A stretch of 64,000 bases of DNA, taken from Bradyrhizobium algeriense (lineage in GTDB: Bacteria; Pseudomonadota; Alphaproteobacteria; Rhizobiales; Xanthobacteraceae). The notes below the pieces were generated by a model. The model made no database searches. It was not told where the DNA came from and saw only the letters and a list, made by a program, of their open reading frames with translations. Each line of letters opens with the position of its first letter. The stretch's first letter is position 1. Below, in pieces: positions 35,574-44,410 of the stretch. The translations under genes were made by a program, and so were the position numbers. Where the stretch lies: NCBI RefSeq assembly GCF_036924595.1, contig NZ_JAZHRV010000001.1:4526001-4590000 (forward strand), read 5' to 3'.

Positions 35574-36467
35574 ATGCAGGCTCTCTTCATCGGACAGACC
35601 TATATCGATGTTACCTTCATCACCGACCACATGCCGACCGGCGACGAAAAACATGTGGCGTCCGCTTATGCGGTGTCGTTTGGCGGCAACGCCGTCACCG
35701 CGGCATTCTGCTGCGCCAAACTCGGCATCGTGCCCGACCTGATCGCAACGGTGGCGAACGACTGGCTCGGCCGCATGTTTCAGGACATGAGCGCGAAATA
35801 CGGAATCTCGATCCATCCGCGCAAGGTCAATTCCTCCTCGCTGTCGTTCATCATGCCGAAAGACGGCAAACGCGCCATCGTGCGCTGCCGCGACGACGAG
35901 CACATCCATCCCTTCCCGATGCTGAACTTGAAGGGCTGCCGCGCGCTGCACATCGACGGCCACCAGCCGGACGCCGCAATCCATTATGCCAAACTTTGCC
36001 GCGAGGACGGCATTCTGACGTCGCTCGATGGCGGCGGCCTGCGCACCAACACCCACGAGCTGCTGGAATTCATCGACGTCGCCATCGTTGCCGAACGGCT
36101 GTGCGAGCAGATGGACAAGACGCCGGACGCCATGCTCGACTATCTCAAGAGCCGCGGCTGCCGGGTCGGCGGCGTCACCATGGGCGAGCAAGGCCTGCTC
36201 TGGTATGACGAGACCGGCGCGATCCGCCGCCTGCCCGCGCTGCCGATCCCGCGCGACCGCGTGATCGACACCAATGGCGCAGGCGACGTTTTCCACGGCG
36301 CCTATGTCTATTCTTATCTCAGCCATCCCGCTAAAAGCTGGCAGGATCATTTCGAGTTTGCGCGCGCCGCCTCGACCTACAAGATCCAGCGCCTCGGCAA
36401 CGAGGCTGGCCTGCCGTCGCTCGGCGATATCGACGCGGTCAAGCAGGAGTTTCGGGAGAGCGCCTGA
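35574..36467 (+). CDS. PfkB family carbohydrate kinase
   Basis: 297 residues. The PfkB layout is clear: N-terminal QTYIDVTFITDHMPTGDEKHVA, the SFGGNAVTAAFCCAKLG segment, and the C-terminal signature DTNGAGDVFHGAYVYSYL with the catalytic Asp and anion-hole GAGD. These kinases phosphorylate sugars or nucleosides with ATP. It is followed 21 bases later by a ribokinase-like gene, making a tandem kinase pair. The sugar is not deducible. ATG 35574 starts the conserved domain. Confidence 0.9.
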   Translation: MQALFIGQTYIDVTFITDHMPTGDEKHVASAYAVSFGGNAVTAAFCCAKLGIVPDLIATVANDWLGRMFQDMSAKYGISIHPRKVNSSSLSFIMPKDGKRAIVRCRDDEHIHPFPMLNLKGCRALHIDGHQPDAAIHYAKLCREDGILTSLDGGGLRTNTHELLEFIDVAIVAERLCEQMDKTPDAMLDYLKSRGCRVGGVTMGEQGLLWYDETGAIRRLPALPIPRDRVIDTNGAGDVFHGAYVYSYLSHPAKSWQDHFEFARAASTYKIQRLGNEAGLPSLGDIDAVKQEFRESA

Positions 36468-36488
36468 CCGGCGAAGCAGGGGTAACGC

Positions 36489-37403
36489 ATGGGACGCGTC
36501 TTCGTCGCCGGCAGCATCAACATGGATGTGGTGGCAACGGCCGACCGGCATCCGAAGGTCGGCGAGACCGTCGCCGGCAACGCCGTGCATTATTTTCCGG
36601 GCGGCAAGGGTGCGAACCAGGCGGTCGCCGCGGCGAAGCTGGGTGCAACAACCGCGCTGATCGGCCGGCTGGGCCGAGATGCCTTCGGGCAGCAATTGCG
36701 GACGTTCCTCGTCGCGCAAGGCGTCGACCTCGCGCTCGTCAAGGACATCGCCGGGATCCATAGCGGGACGGCCATCATCACCATCGCCGACGCCGACAAC
36801 ACCATCGTCGTTGTGCCCGGCGCCAATGCGCTGGTCAGTGCCGAGGATGTCGCCGCCCCCGTGCTGGCCAAAGGCGACGTCGCCGTCAGCCAGTTCGAAA
36901 TTCCGCAAGCGACGATCGGCGCCTTCTTCAAACGGGCGCGCGCGGCCGGGGCGACCACCATCCTCAACCCGGCGCCGGCGATGGCCTGCGGGCCGGAATT
37001 GCTGGAACTCGTCGACATCATGATCCTCAACGAGACCGAGCTCGGGTTTATCGCCGGCACCGCGCTGGCCGATACCGACGCCCCCGAACGTTTCATTGAA
37101 GCAGCGCGGCGCCTGCCGACCGATGCCGACAAAACCATTTGCGTCACGCTAGGCAAGCGCGGCGTGCTCGCGCTCATGGGCGGCGAACCCTCGCTGATTG
37201 CGGGGCGTGCCGTGAAGGCAGTGGACACCACCGGCGCTGGCGATTGCTTTGTCGGCGCCCTCGCAGCCCAGCTTGCCAATGGAAAGGCGATCCGCGACGC
37301 GCTCGAATACGCCAATGCCGCCGCATCGATCTGCGTGCAGCGAATGGGCGCCGCGCCGTCGATGCCGACAGCGGCCGAGGTGGCGGACGCCCTGCACCCG
37401 TAG
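36489..37403 (+). CDS. rbsK: Ribokinase
   Basis: 304 residues, close to ribokinase length. The N-terminal pattern VFVAGSINMDVVATADRHPKVGETV, the sugar-binding FPGGKGANQAVAAAKLG, the mid-protein ILNPAPA and NETELG, and the C-terminal DTTGAGDCFVGALAA are those of ribokinase, which phosphorylates D-ribose at O5 using ATP. It forms a pair with the preceding PfkB kinase. No ribose importer is in the window, so ribose or deoxyribose could come from nucleoside turnover. Activity on other sugars is possible in this family. Confidence 0.87.
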   Translation: MGRVFVAGSINMDVVATADRHPKVGETVAGNAVHYFPGGKGANQAVAAAKLGATTALIGRLGRDAFGQQLRTFLVAQGVDLALVKDIAGIHSGTAIITIADADNTIVVVPGANALVSAEDVAAPVLAKGDVAVSQFEIPQATIGAFFKRARAAGATTILNPAPAMACGPELLELVDIMILNETELGFIAGTALADTDAPERFIEAARRLPTDADKTICVTLGKRGVLALMGGEPSLIAGRAVKAVDTTGAGDCFVGALAAQLANGKAIRDALEYANAAASICVQRMGAAPSMPTAAEVADALHP

Positions 37404-37457
37404 CCAGGATTTCGCTTCGCTCCATCCGGGCTACGTGCTCGCGCTCCGCTTACCGAC

Positions 37458-38678
37458 TTATGTCAGCGCGCGCTTCAAATCAAAACTCGCATCCGCCGCC
37501 TGCTCTGGCGTGATCGATCCGTGGGCGGCAAGCAGGCGCCGGCCGAACATGTGGTCGCCGGCGCGATTGACGGACTCGATGCCGACGAGTTGCCCGGATT
37601 TGTAGCAGAACGCCGAGAACGCCCCCTGGGCGCGATCGCCGCGCACCACCACGCGGTCGTAGCCGGTGGTCAGTCCCACCATCTGCAGCTTGTCGGGACC
37701 CTGATCGCTCCAGAACCAGGGCAAGCCGTCATAGGGCTTGGCATCGCCAGTGAGCCGGGTCGCGACACAGCGCGCGTGGTCGGTGGCGTTCTGCACCGAC
37801 TCCAGCCGCAGCGAGCCGCCGAACCGCGGGCTCGCATACAGCGCACAATCGCCTATCGCCGAGATGTTCGGATCGGAGGTCAGCAAATGCTCGTCGACCA
37901 CGATGCCGGCCGCGACCTTCAGCCCTGCCTCCGCCGCCAGTTCGACATTGGGCAGGACGCCGACGCCGACCACGATCAGATCGGCTTTGATATGCCGCCC
38001 GTCGCTGAGGCTGACGCCAGTGACCTTGCTGCCGTCGCCCTCGATGCTGGTGACCTGTACGCCGAGATGAATCCGGATACCGGCCGAGGTATGCCGCGAT
38101 TGAAAGTATTCCGAGATTTCCGCGGTCACCGCGCGCGCCATCACCCGCGGCGCGAGCTCGATGACGTCGACTTCGAGGCCCTTGACCCGCGCGGTCGCGG
38201 CAAATTCGAGGCCGATAAATCCGGCGCCGATCACGACGACGCGCTGGCCCGGGCCAATGTAGTCCCGCAGGGACTGGCTCTCGTCGAGCGTCCGCAGATA
38301 GCGCACGCTGTCGAGATTGGCATTGGGAATGTCGAGCAGGCGATTGCGCGCACCGGTCGCCAGCACGAGATGGCCGTAATCGAGCGAAGTGCCGGAGGCG
38401 AGCCGCACCTTGCGCGCGGCGCGGTCGATCGATACCGCGCGATCGGAGACCAGATCGATGTTCTGGTCATGATAGAATTTTTCCGGGCGGAACATCAGGC
38501 TGTCGGGTCCGCCGGTCCCCTTCAGATAGGCCTTGGATAGCGGCGGCCGCTGGTACGGCAGATGGCCTTCATCGTTCAACAGCGCGATGCGTTCGGAAAA
38601 GCCGTGCTGGCGCAGCGACATCGCAAGCTGAAAGCCCGCGTGGCCCGCGCCAATGATGACAACCGGTCCTGCCGTCAT
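37458..38678 (-). CDS. FAD-dependent ferredoxin reductase (putidaredoxin/rhodocoxin reductase-like)
   Basis: 406 residues. It has two dinucleotide folds: FAD binding by VIIGAGHAGFQLAMSLRQHG at the N-terminus and NAD(P)H binding by VVIGAGFIGLEFAATARVKG about residue 150, plus VGVGVLPNVELA and SAIGDCALY. This is the order of class I P450 ferredoxin reductases and related dioxygenase reductases. It would pass electrons from NADH to a [2Fe-2S] ferredoxin. No ferredoxin or oxygenase gene is adjacent. It could serve the P450 at 17419-18639, though distance makes that only a suggestion. Confidence 0.9.
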   Translation of the reverse strand: MTAGPVVIIGAGHAGFQLAMSLRQHGFSERIALLNDEGHLPYQRPPLSKAYLKGTGGPDSLMFRPEKFYHDQNIDLVSDRAVSIDRAARKVRLASGTSLDYGHLVLATGARNRLLDIPNANLDSVRYLRTLDESQSLRDYIGPGQRVVVIGAGFIGLEFAATARVKGLEVDVIELAPRVMARAVTAEISEYFQSRHTSAGIRIHLGVQVTSIEGDGSKVTGVSLSDGRHIKADLIVVGVGVLPNVELAAEAGLKVAAGIVVDEHLLTSDPNISAIGDCALYASPRFGGSLRLESVQNATDHARCVATRLTGDAKPYDGLPWFWSDQGPDKLQMVGLTTGYDRVVVRGDRAQGAFSAFCYKSGQLVGIESVNRAGDHMFGRRLLAAHGSITPEQAADASFDLKRALT

Positions 38679-38947
38679 GGGAACATCCTACGTTCGAGCG
38701 CACGGGAATGACCCATGTCGTTTCCTCTCCACTGATTTTGGCTTGCCTGTCTCGTCCCTTGGAAGCGGCGCTCGTGTCCGTTCCGAACGATGACAGGCCC
38801 TATCTGACCTCATGGCGCGAACAGACGCAAGAGCGCCATCGCCCAGGGGGAAGGATTGCCAGGCATTTTGCAGGCTTGGCCGGGGATTGTCACCTCTTAC
38901 CTTCTGCTATTTAAATGCTGGCCTCCGTTCCGAGCCGAGGCCCAGCC

Positions 38948-39745
38948 ATGCCGACGTCAGATGATACCGCCGCCAGCGCCCCTGCCCTGCTCCGGATCGA
39001 GGGTCCGATTGCCACCATCACCCTGAACCGGCCCGCGGCCTTCAATTCCATCAATCTGTCGATCGCGCAAAAGCTCGAGCAGCTAGGCAGCGAGGTCGAG
39101 GGCAACGACGATATCCGTGTGCTTGTCATCGAGGGCGAAGGCCGCGCCTTCTCGGCCGGCGGCGATCTGCAGACCATCGGCGCTGCCGCCGCCAACGATA
39201 CCATCGCGCCCGTGGTCGGCGAGTTGCTGAAGCACTACCACGCCTTTATCGAGACGGTGCGGCGGATGCCGAAGATCGTGCTCTCGAGCGTCCACGGCTC
39301 CGCCGCCGGTGCCGGCATGGGGCTGGCCTTCGTCGCTGATCTCTGCATTGCCGCCGACGACGCCCGCTTCACACCGGCCTATGCCAAGATCGGCGTCTCG
39401 CCGGACGGCGGCAGCACGGTCGGCATGGTCGGCACCGTCGGCACCCGCCGCGCGTTGCAGATATTTTTGGCCGAAGACAGTTTTACCGCGCAGCAGGCCT
39501 ATGAATGGGGCCTGGTCGCCCGCGTCGTTCTGGCAGCGGAGCTGAAGGCAGAGACCCGCAAATTCGCCGAGCGGTTGGCGCAGAATCCGCCCGCGGCGAT
39601 CGCCGGCACCAAGTCGCTGGTCTATCAGGCCGCGGTTACACCGACCAGGCAGCAACTCGATGCCGAGGAAGCGAAGATCATCGACGCCATGCACACCGAA
39701 GACTTCCGCGTCGCGGTGAAGAAGTTCACCAGCAAGTCGAAGTGA
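38948..39745 (+). CDS. Enoyl-CoA hydratase/isomerase family protein
   Basis: 265 residues of the crotonase fold. The oxyanion-hole segments GRAFSAGGDLQTIG and GSAAGAGMGLAFVADLCIAA are present, followed by FTPAYAKIGVSPDGGST. A position normally Glu in classic hydratases appears as Asp in SPDGG, so isomerase or another crotonase activity (as in PaaG-like enzymes) is as likely as hydration. CGAGG eight bases before the ATG supports the start. It is a single gene; the 269 bases before it contain nothing recognisable. Confidence 0.9.
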   Translation: MPTSDDTAASAPALLRIEGPIATITLNRPAAFNSINLSIAQKLEQLGSEVEGNDDIRVLVIEGEGRAFSAGGDLQTIGAAAANDTIAPVVGELLKHYHAFIETVRRMPKIVLSSVHGSAAGAGMGLAFVADLCIAADDARFTPAYAKIGVSPDGGSTVGMVGTVGTRRALQIFLAEDSFTAQQAYEWGLVARVVLAAELKAETRKFAERLAQNPPAAIAGTKSLVYQAAVTPTRQQLDAEEAKIIDAMHTEDFRVAVKKFTSKSK

Positions 39746-39786
39746 GACGACGTGGAGCGTTGGGGAAGAGAACTAGCATTCTTCGC

Positions 39787-39908
39787 CGTCGTCCCTGCGA
39801 ACGCAGGGACCCATACCGCGTTGTCCTATCGATAAAGGCAAGATGGCTGACGTCTCCCAACGCAACTGAGGCCGCGGCGTATGGGTCCCTGCGTTCGCAG
39901 CGACGACG
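39787..39908. repeat. MITE-like palindromic repeat, copy 3
   Basis: About 122 bases with the same left end as copy 1 (CGTCGTCCCTGCGAACGCAG, then GGACCCATA) and a closely matching inverted right end (TATGGGTCCCTGCGTTCGCA). Its centre differs from copy 1. It lies between convergent genes. Confidence 0.88.
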
Positions 39909-39922
39909 GCGGTTCTGATCGC

Positions 39923-41629
39923 TTAGTCCTTCCCCTGCCCGCGCATGAAATCGAAGTCGCAGCCCTCGTCGGCCTGCAGAATCGTCTCGTTGAACAGGTG
40001 CGCGTAGCCGCGCCTGGCCCAATCGGGCGCGACGGCCGGAGCAAGCGCCGCGCGGCGCTTCGCCAGTTCCGCCTCGTCGACCAGCAGATCGATGCTGCGT
40101 TTCGCGACATCCAGACAGATCATGTCGCCGTTCTTCACCAGCGCCAGCGGACCGCCCACGGCGGATTCCGGCGTGATGTGCAGCACGATGGTGCCGAACG
40201 CGGTGCCGCTCATGCGTGCGTCGGATATCCGCACCATGTCCTTGGTCCCACCACGCGCGAGTTTCTTCGGGATCGGCAGATAGCCCGCCTCCGGCATTCC
40301 GGGCGCACCCTTGGGGCCGGCATTGCGCAGCACCAGCACGTCATCGGCGTTGACGTCGAGATCGGGATCGTCGACCCGCAGCGTCATGTCCTCGACGGAT
40401 TCGAACACCACCGCACGCCCGGTATGCTGCAGCAGTTTCGGGCTTGCCGCCGATTGCTTGATGACCGCGCCGCGCGGCGCCAGGTTGCCATGCAGCACCG
40501 CCATCGCGCCTTCGCTCTTGATCGGATTGTCGCGCGGACGGATGGCGTCTTGCCCCGGCACCTCCTCGGCGTCGGCGACGACCTCGCGCAGCGTCTGCCC
40601 CGTAATGGTTTTGGCATCGAGATCGATGAGATCGCCGAGCTGCGCCATCAGTTTGGGCACGCCGCCGGCATGATGAAAATGCTCCATGTAATGCTCGCCT
40701 GACGGTTTCAGGTCGATCAACACGGGCACCTCGCGGCCGAGCTTGTCGAACGCTTCGAGATCGATGCGGTGTTTGGTGCGGTTGGCAATCGCCGTCAGAT
40801 GAATGAGCCCGTTGGTCGAGCCGCCGATCGCCTGTAGTACCACTTGCGCGTTCTGGAATGAGGCCTGCGTCAGCAATTCGCTGGGTTTTGGTCCCTTGGC
40901 CTTGGCCATCACGGCCGCTACCCTGCCGCTCGCCTCCGCCGAGCGAAAACGCTCGGCATGCGGCGCCGGGATCGTCGCGCTCATCGGCAGCGACAGACCG
41001 AGCGCCTCGGTGAAGCATGCCATGGTCGAGGCGGTGCCCATCACCATGCAGGTGCCGACCGACGGCGCGAGCCGGCCGTTGACGGCTTCGATTTCAATGT
41101 CGTCAATTTCGCCGGCGCGATATTTTCCCCACAGCCTCCGGCAATCCGTGCACGCCCCCAGAACTTCGCCCTTGTGATGCCCGACCACCATCGGCCCCAC
41201 CGGAATAACGACGGTCGGCAGGTCGGCACTGACGGCGGCCATGATCTGCGCCGGCAAGGTCTTGTCGCATCCGCCGATCACGACCACGGCGTCCATCGGC
41301 TGCGCGCGGATCATCTCCTCGGTGTCCATCGCCATCAGATTGCGCAGATACATCGAGGTCGGAAACGCAAAGCTCTCGGCGATGGAAATCGTCGGGAACA
41401 CCATCGGCATCGCGCCTGACAGCATCACGCCGCGCTTCACCGCTTCGATGATCTGCGGAACGTTGCCGTGACAGGGATTGTAGTCGCTGTAGGTATTGGT
41501 GATGCCGACGATCGGCCGGTTCAGCGCATCATCCGAATAGCCCATCGCCTTGATGAAGGCCTTGCGCAGGAACAGCGAGAAGCCAGCATCGCCATAACTC
41601 GTCAGTCCCTTGCGAAGTCCGTCGGCCAT
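39923..41629 (-). CDS. IlvD/Edd family sugar-acid dehydratase (arabinonate-dehydratase-like)
   Basis: 568 residues. Three cluster-ligand cysteines are Cys53 (NPCHGN), Cys121 (GGCDKT) and Cys194 (GTCMVMGTASTM). Their spacing of 68 and 73 residues equals what I recall for the [2Fe-2S] L-arabinonate dehydratase of Rhizobium (59/127/200), rather than dihydroxy-acid dehydratase. A Mg-binding Lys lies in CDKT, and the catalytic Ser is expected in SDARMSGTAFGT. These enzymes dehydrate aldonic acids to 2-keto-3-deoxy acids. The gene is divergent from the Gfo/Idh/MocA-GntR pair and shares a promoter region with two 15-bp palindromes. The exact sugar acid is unproven. Confidence 0.9.
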   Translation of the reverse strand: MADGLRKGLTSYGDAGFSLFLRKAFIKAMGYSDDALNRPIVGITNTYSDYNPCHGNVPQIIEAVKRGVMLSGAMPMVFPTISIAESFAFPTSMYLRNLMAMDTEEMIRAQPMDAVVVIGGCDKTLPAQIMAAVSADLPTVVIPVGPMVVGHHKGEVLGACTDCRRLWGKYRAGEIDDIEIEAVNGRLAPSVGTCMVMGTASTMACFTEALGLSLPMSATIPAPHAERFRSAEASGRVAAVMAKAKGPKPSELLTQASFQNAQVVLQAIGGSTNGLIHLTAIANRTKHRIDLEAFDKLGREVPVLIDLKPSGEHYMEHFHHAGGVPKLMAQLGDLIDLDAKTITGQTLREVVADAEEVPGQDAIRPRDNPIKSEGAMAVLHGNLAPRGAVIKQSAASPKLLQHTGRAVVFESVEDMTLRVDDPDLDVNADDVLVLRNAGPKGAPGMPEAGYLPIPKKLARGGTKDMVRISDARMSGTAFGTIVLHITPESAVGGPLALVKNGDMICLDVAKRSIDLLVDEAELAKRRAALAPAVAPDWARRGYAHLFNETILQADEGCDFDFMRGQGKD

Positions 41630-41676
41630 TTTCTTGCTTCCTGTCGTCGTGAACGCCCACTTAAGAAGCGCGCCGG

Positions 41677-41691
41677 ATTATTGTCAATGCT
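41677..41691. promoter_or_regulatory. Probable GntR/FCD operator, site 1 (degenerate)
   Basis: ATTATTG-T-CAATGCT shares the left half and centre of the perfect palindrome at 41739-41753. Twelve bases (ATTATTGTCAAT, 41677-41688) are the exact reverse complement of 41742-41753. It lies about 50 bases upstream of the dehydratase start. Confidence 0.55.
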
Positions 41692-41738
41692 TGATTATTT
41701 GGCGCGGATGCGGCTCTTTTTGCCGCATCCAGCGCTAT

Positions 41739-41753
41739 ATTATTGACAATAAT
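41739..41753. promoter_or_regulatory. Probable GntR/FCD operator, site 2 (perfect palindrome)
   Basis: ATTATTG-A-CAATAAT is a perfect odd palindrome 45 bases before the Gfo/Idh/MocA start. Its TTG-N-CAA core suits FadR-subfamily GntR proteins, one of which is encoded in the same operon. Confidence 0.65.
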
Positions 41754-41798
41754 GCGAACGCGTGCTGACTTCCCGGCCATGATCGGAACCGTGTGTCC

Positions 41799-42806
41799 AT
41801 GAACCAACCATTGCGCATTGGCCTGATCGGCGCCGGCATGGTGAGCCGTCATCATCTCATCGCCTGGGCGAGCATATCAGATCAAGCCCGCGTCGTGGCG
41901 GTCACCGATCCCTACAGCGAAAATGCCACGCGGCGCGCGAACGAGTTCGAAATCCCGCAGACCTACGCCAGTGCCGAAGAGATGCTGGCGGCAGCCGAAC
42001 TTGACGCCATCGATATCGCAGCTCCCCGCGAGATGCACGCGCCGCTGGTGCGGCTCGCTGCCGCTAAGCGATTGCCGGTGCTTTGCCAGAAGCCGCTCGC
42101 GCCCAACCTGCAGGAGGCAACCGACCTCGCCGCAGAGGTCGAGGACCTGACGCGCCTGATGGTGCATGAGAACTGGCGCTTTCGCGGCTATTACCGGGAT
42201 GCCGCGGCATGGCTGCGTGAGGGACGCATCGGCAACGTCAAGCAGGCGCAGCTCACGCTTTTGACGTCGGGCGTATTGCCGGGGCCGGATGGGCTTTGCC
42301 CGGCGCTGGAGCGGCAGCCTTTCATGCGCCGGGAACGGCGCATGCTGGTTGCGGAAGTGCTGATCCATCATCTCGATACGCTGCGCATGCTGCTCGGGCC
42401 GCTGCAGGTGACCGCGGCGCAGCTCTCCCGTTCCAGCGACCTCCTCGTCGGCGAAGACGGCGCGGTGATCCAGCTTCGAACCGCCAACGGCGCGGGCGTC
42501 GTTGTCTTTGCAAGCTTCGCCGCCCATGGGCATCCAGCCGTGCAGGTCGACCGGCTGGAGATTCTCGGCGACAAGGGCGCCATCAAACTCGATGGGCCAT
42601 CGCTGACATGCTCGGGCACATCGCCCGGCGAGCGCATCTACGACCTCGCTATCGAATATCAGGGTTCCTATAACCGGACGATCGCGCATTTTGCGGAATC
42701 GCTCCGCGACAATAGGCCCTTCGAAACTGCGCCGCAGGACAACCTGAAGACCTTGCGGCTGGTCGAGGATTGCTATCGGCTGTCCGGCTGGGAGGCTTTG
42801 CGATGA
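41799..42806 (+). CDS. Gfo/Idh/MocA family oxidoreductase
   Basis: 335 residues. N-terminal NAD(P)-binding IGLIGAGMVSRHHL, VAVTDPYSENA, and the hallmark LCQKPLAPNLQEA (near 95-107) identify the family; AEVLIHHLDTLRMLLGP contains the likely catalytic His. It would oxidise a sugar or sugar lactone. Its stop overlaps the GntR regulator start (ATGA), so enzyme and regulator are coupled. It is divergent from the sugar-acid dehydratase. ATG 41799 is preferred; a GTG two codons earlier is possible. Confidence 0.92.
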   Translation: MNQPLRIGLIGAGMVSRHHLIAWASISDQARVVAVTDPYSENATRRANEFEIPQTYASAEEMLAAAELDAIDIAAPREMHAPLVRLAAAKRLPVLCQKPLAPNLQEATDLAAEVEDLTRLMVHENWRFRGYYRDAAAWLREGRIGNVKQAQLTLLTSGVLPGPDGLCPALERQPFMRRERRMLVAEVLIHHLDTLRMLLGPLQVTAAQLSRSSDLLVGEDGAVIQLRTANGAGVVVFASFAAHGHPAVQVDRLEILGDKGAIKLDGPSLTCSGTSPGERIYDLAIEYQGSYNRTIAHFAESLRDNRPFETAPQDNLKTLRLVEDCYRLSGWEALR

Positions 42807-43483
42807 AGCCGCAGGAATCGTTGACCGAGATTTCCTCGCCGACGCGTGAGGAGGAGCAGGCCGAGGTCATCCGCCGGCTGGAAGAGGACATCATCTTCGG
42901 CCGCTTCGCGCCGGGTTCGCGGTTGGTCGAAGACACGCTGATGCAGCGCTACGGCGCCAGCCGGCATTTCGTCCGTCAGGCGCTATTCCAGCTCGAACGC
43001 CAGGGCATCGTGCTGCGCGAGAAGAACATCGGCGCCACGGTGCGGTTCTATTCGGCCGAGGAAGTGCGCCAGATCTACGAGGTGCGTGAAATGCTGACGC
43101 GGCAGGCGGCGTTGATGATCGCCCTGCCCGCTCCAGCCAGCCTGATCGAGCACTTGAACGAATTGCATCGGCAATACTGCGCCAGGGCCGATGCGCAGGA
43201 TTTGCGCGGCATCCACGAGGTCAACGACGCTTTTCACGTCGCGCTGTTTTCCGCCTGCGGCAACCCGTATCTGGTGCGTTCGCTGCAGGACTACATGAAC
43301 CTGACGCTGCCGATGCGCGCCAAGAATCTCGCCGACAAGGAGGGGCTGGCGCTATCCCGCCGCCAGCACGAATTGATGATCGAGCTATTGAAGGGCCGCG
43401 ACAGCTGGGCACTGGCGCAGCTCTGCGTCGATCACATGCAGTACAGCAAGTCGGACTATCTCGGCCGCATTGCCAGTGGATGA
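42803..43483 (+). CDS. GntR family regulator, FCD (FadR-type) domain
   Basis: 226 residues. A winged-helix domain (EDIIFGRFAPGSRLVEDTLMQRYGASRHFVRQALFQLERQGIV) is followed by an all-helical FCD domain in which EVNDAFHVALFSACGN and a later SRRQHELMIELLKGRD supply the usual Asp/His metal or ligand residues. FCD regulators sense sugar acids and other carboxylates and usually repress neighbouring catabolic genes. The operator-like palindromes at 41677 and 41739 lie in the divergent promoter of its own operon and the dehydratase. Confidence 0.92.
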   Translation: MKPQESLTEISSPTREEEQAEVIRRLEEDIIFGRFAPGSRLVEDTLMQRYGASRHFVRQALFQLERQGIVLREKNIGATVRFYSAEEVRQIYEVREMLTRQAALMIALPAPASLIEHLNELHRQYCARADAQDLRGIHEVNDAFHVALFSACGNPYLVRSLQDYMNLTLPMRAKNLADKEGLALSRRQHELMIELLKGRDSWALAQLCVDHMQYSKSDYLGRIASG

Positions 43484-43485
43484 GG

Positions 43486-43503
43486 GCAAGCGCTAGCGCT
43501 TGC
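43486..43503. terminator. 18-bp palindrome between convergent genes, possible bidirectional terminator
   Basis: GCAAGCGCTAGCGCTTGC is perfectly self-complementary, lies just after the GntR stop and covers the end of the convergent dehydrogenase gene. No T-run is present, so termination is only a possibility. Confidence 0.4.
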
Positions 43504-44317
43504 TCCAGTCCACGATGCGGTCCTTGTCGCCGTCGAACTCCATGCTGCAGAACGTGCCGCCCTGGTAGTAATCGCCGACCGGATCCGGCTTCAGTTTGGC
43601 CTGCTCGGCCATGGCGTGTTCGCGGAAGTCCTCTCCGCGGCCGGTCGGCCGGTAGCCGAGCTCATAGGCGCGATGGTTGTCCCACCAGGCGCGCTCGTTA
43701 TGAGAGGCGCCGTAGAATATCTCGAAATGAATATCGGGATGATCGAGCCCGATGCGGCAGAGTTGCACCAGATCTTCCGGCTTCAGCCAGATCGACAGGC
43801 GGCGATGATCGAGCGGCATCTCGCCGAAATTGCCGATCCGGATGCAGGTGACACCCAGCCCGTGCTTGTCGGCATAGAGCGCACCGACCGCTTCGCCGAA
43901 CACCTTGCTGACGCCATAGCGGCTGTCGGGACGCGCGGTGACGTCGGTGCCGATCCGGTGATGGCGCGGATAGAAGCCGACCGCGTGGTTCGACGAGGCG
44001 AACACGATGCGCTCCACGCCCTTTTTCCGCGCGGCCTCGAACAGGTTGTAGCCGCCGATGATGTTGGACTGCAGGATCGAATCCCAGGGACCTTCCACCG
44101 AATAACCACCGAAATGCAGGATGCCGTCGACGCCTTCGCAGATCGCCTCGACCTGGGCGAGATCGGCCAGATCGGCCGCCTTGAATTTCTCGTCCTTGCC
44201 GAGATCGGCCGGCGCCTTCAGATCGCTCAGCAGCAGGTCCGGATAGATCGGCGGCAGCAGCTTGCGCAAGGATGTGCCGATCCCGCCGGCGGCGCCGGTC
44301 ATCAATATGCGTGGCAT
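43493..44317 (-). CDS. NAD-dependent SDR, uronate-dehydrogenase-like
   Basis: 274 residues. Extended short-chain dehydrogenase with TGAAGGIG at the N-terminus, Ser109 in FASSNHAVGFYP, and Tyr134/Lys138 in RYGVSK. Several stretches (ILHFGGYSVEGPW, ILQSNIIGGYNLFEAAR, the WWDN segment, YYQGGTF) match my recollection of Agrobacterium uronate dehydrogenase, which oxidises galacturonate or glucuronate to the aldarolactone. AGAGGAAC precedes ATG 44317. It is divergent from the SMP-30 lactonase, which could open the lactone product. The substrate is inferred from similarity and context. Confidence 0.82.
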   Translation of the reverse strand: MPRILMTGAAGGIGTSLRKLLPPIYPDLLLSDLKAPADLGKDEKFKAADLADLAQVEAICEGVDGILHFGGYSVEGPWDSILQSNIIGGYNLFEAARKKGVERIVFASSNHAVGFYPRHHRIGTDVTARPDSRYGVSKVFGEAVGALYADKHGLGVTCIRIGNFGEMPLDHRRLSIWLKPEDLVQLCRIGLDHPDIHFEIFYGASHNERAWWDNHRAYELGYRPTGRGEDFREHAMAEQAKLKPDPVGDYYQGGTFCSMEFDGDKDRIVDWSKR

Positions 44318-44410
44318 TTCGTTCCTCTTATCTCTCGACCGATTTGCGGTCATTAGCCGGGAATGATAGCAAACTCAAACGCTCAGGGAACGCAACAACG
44401 AGAACAGCAA

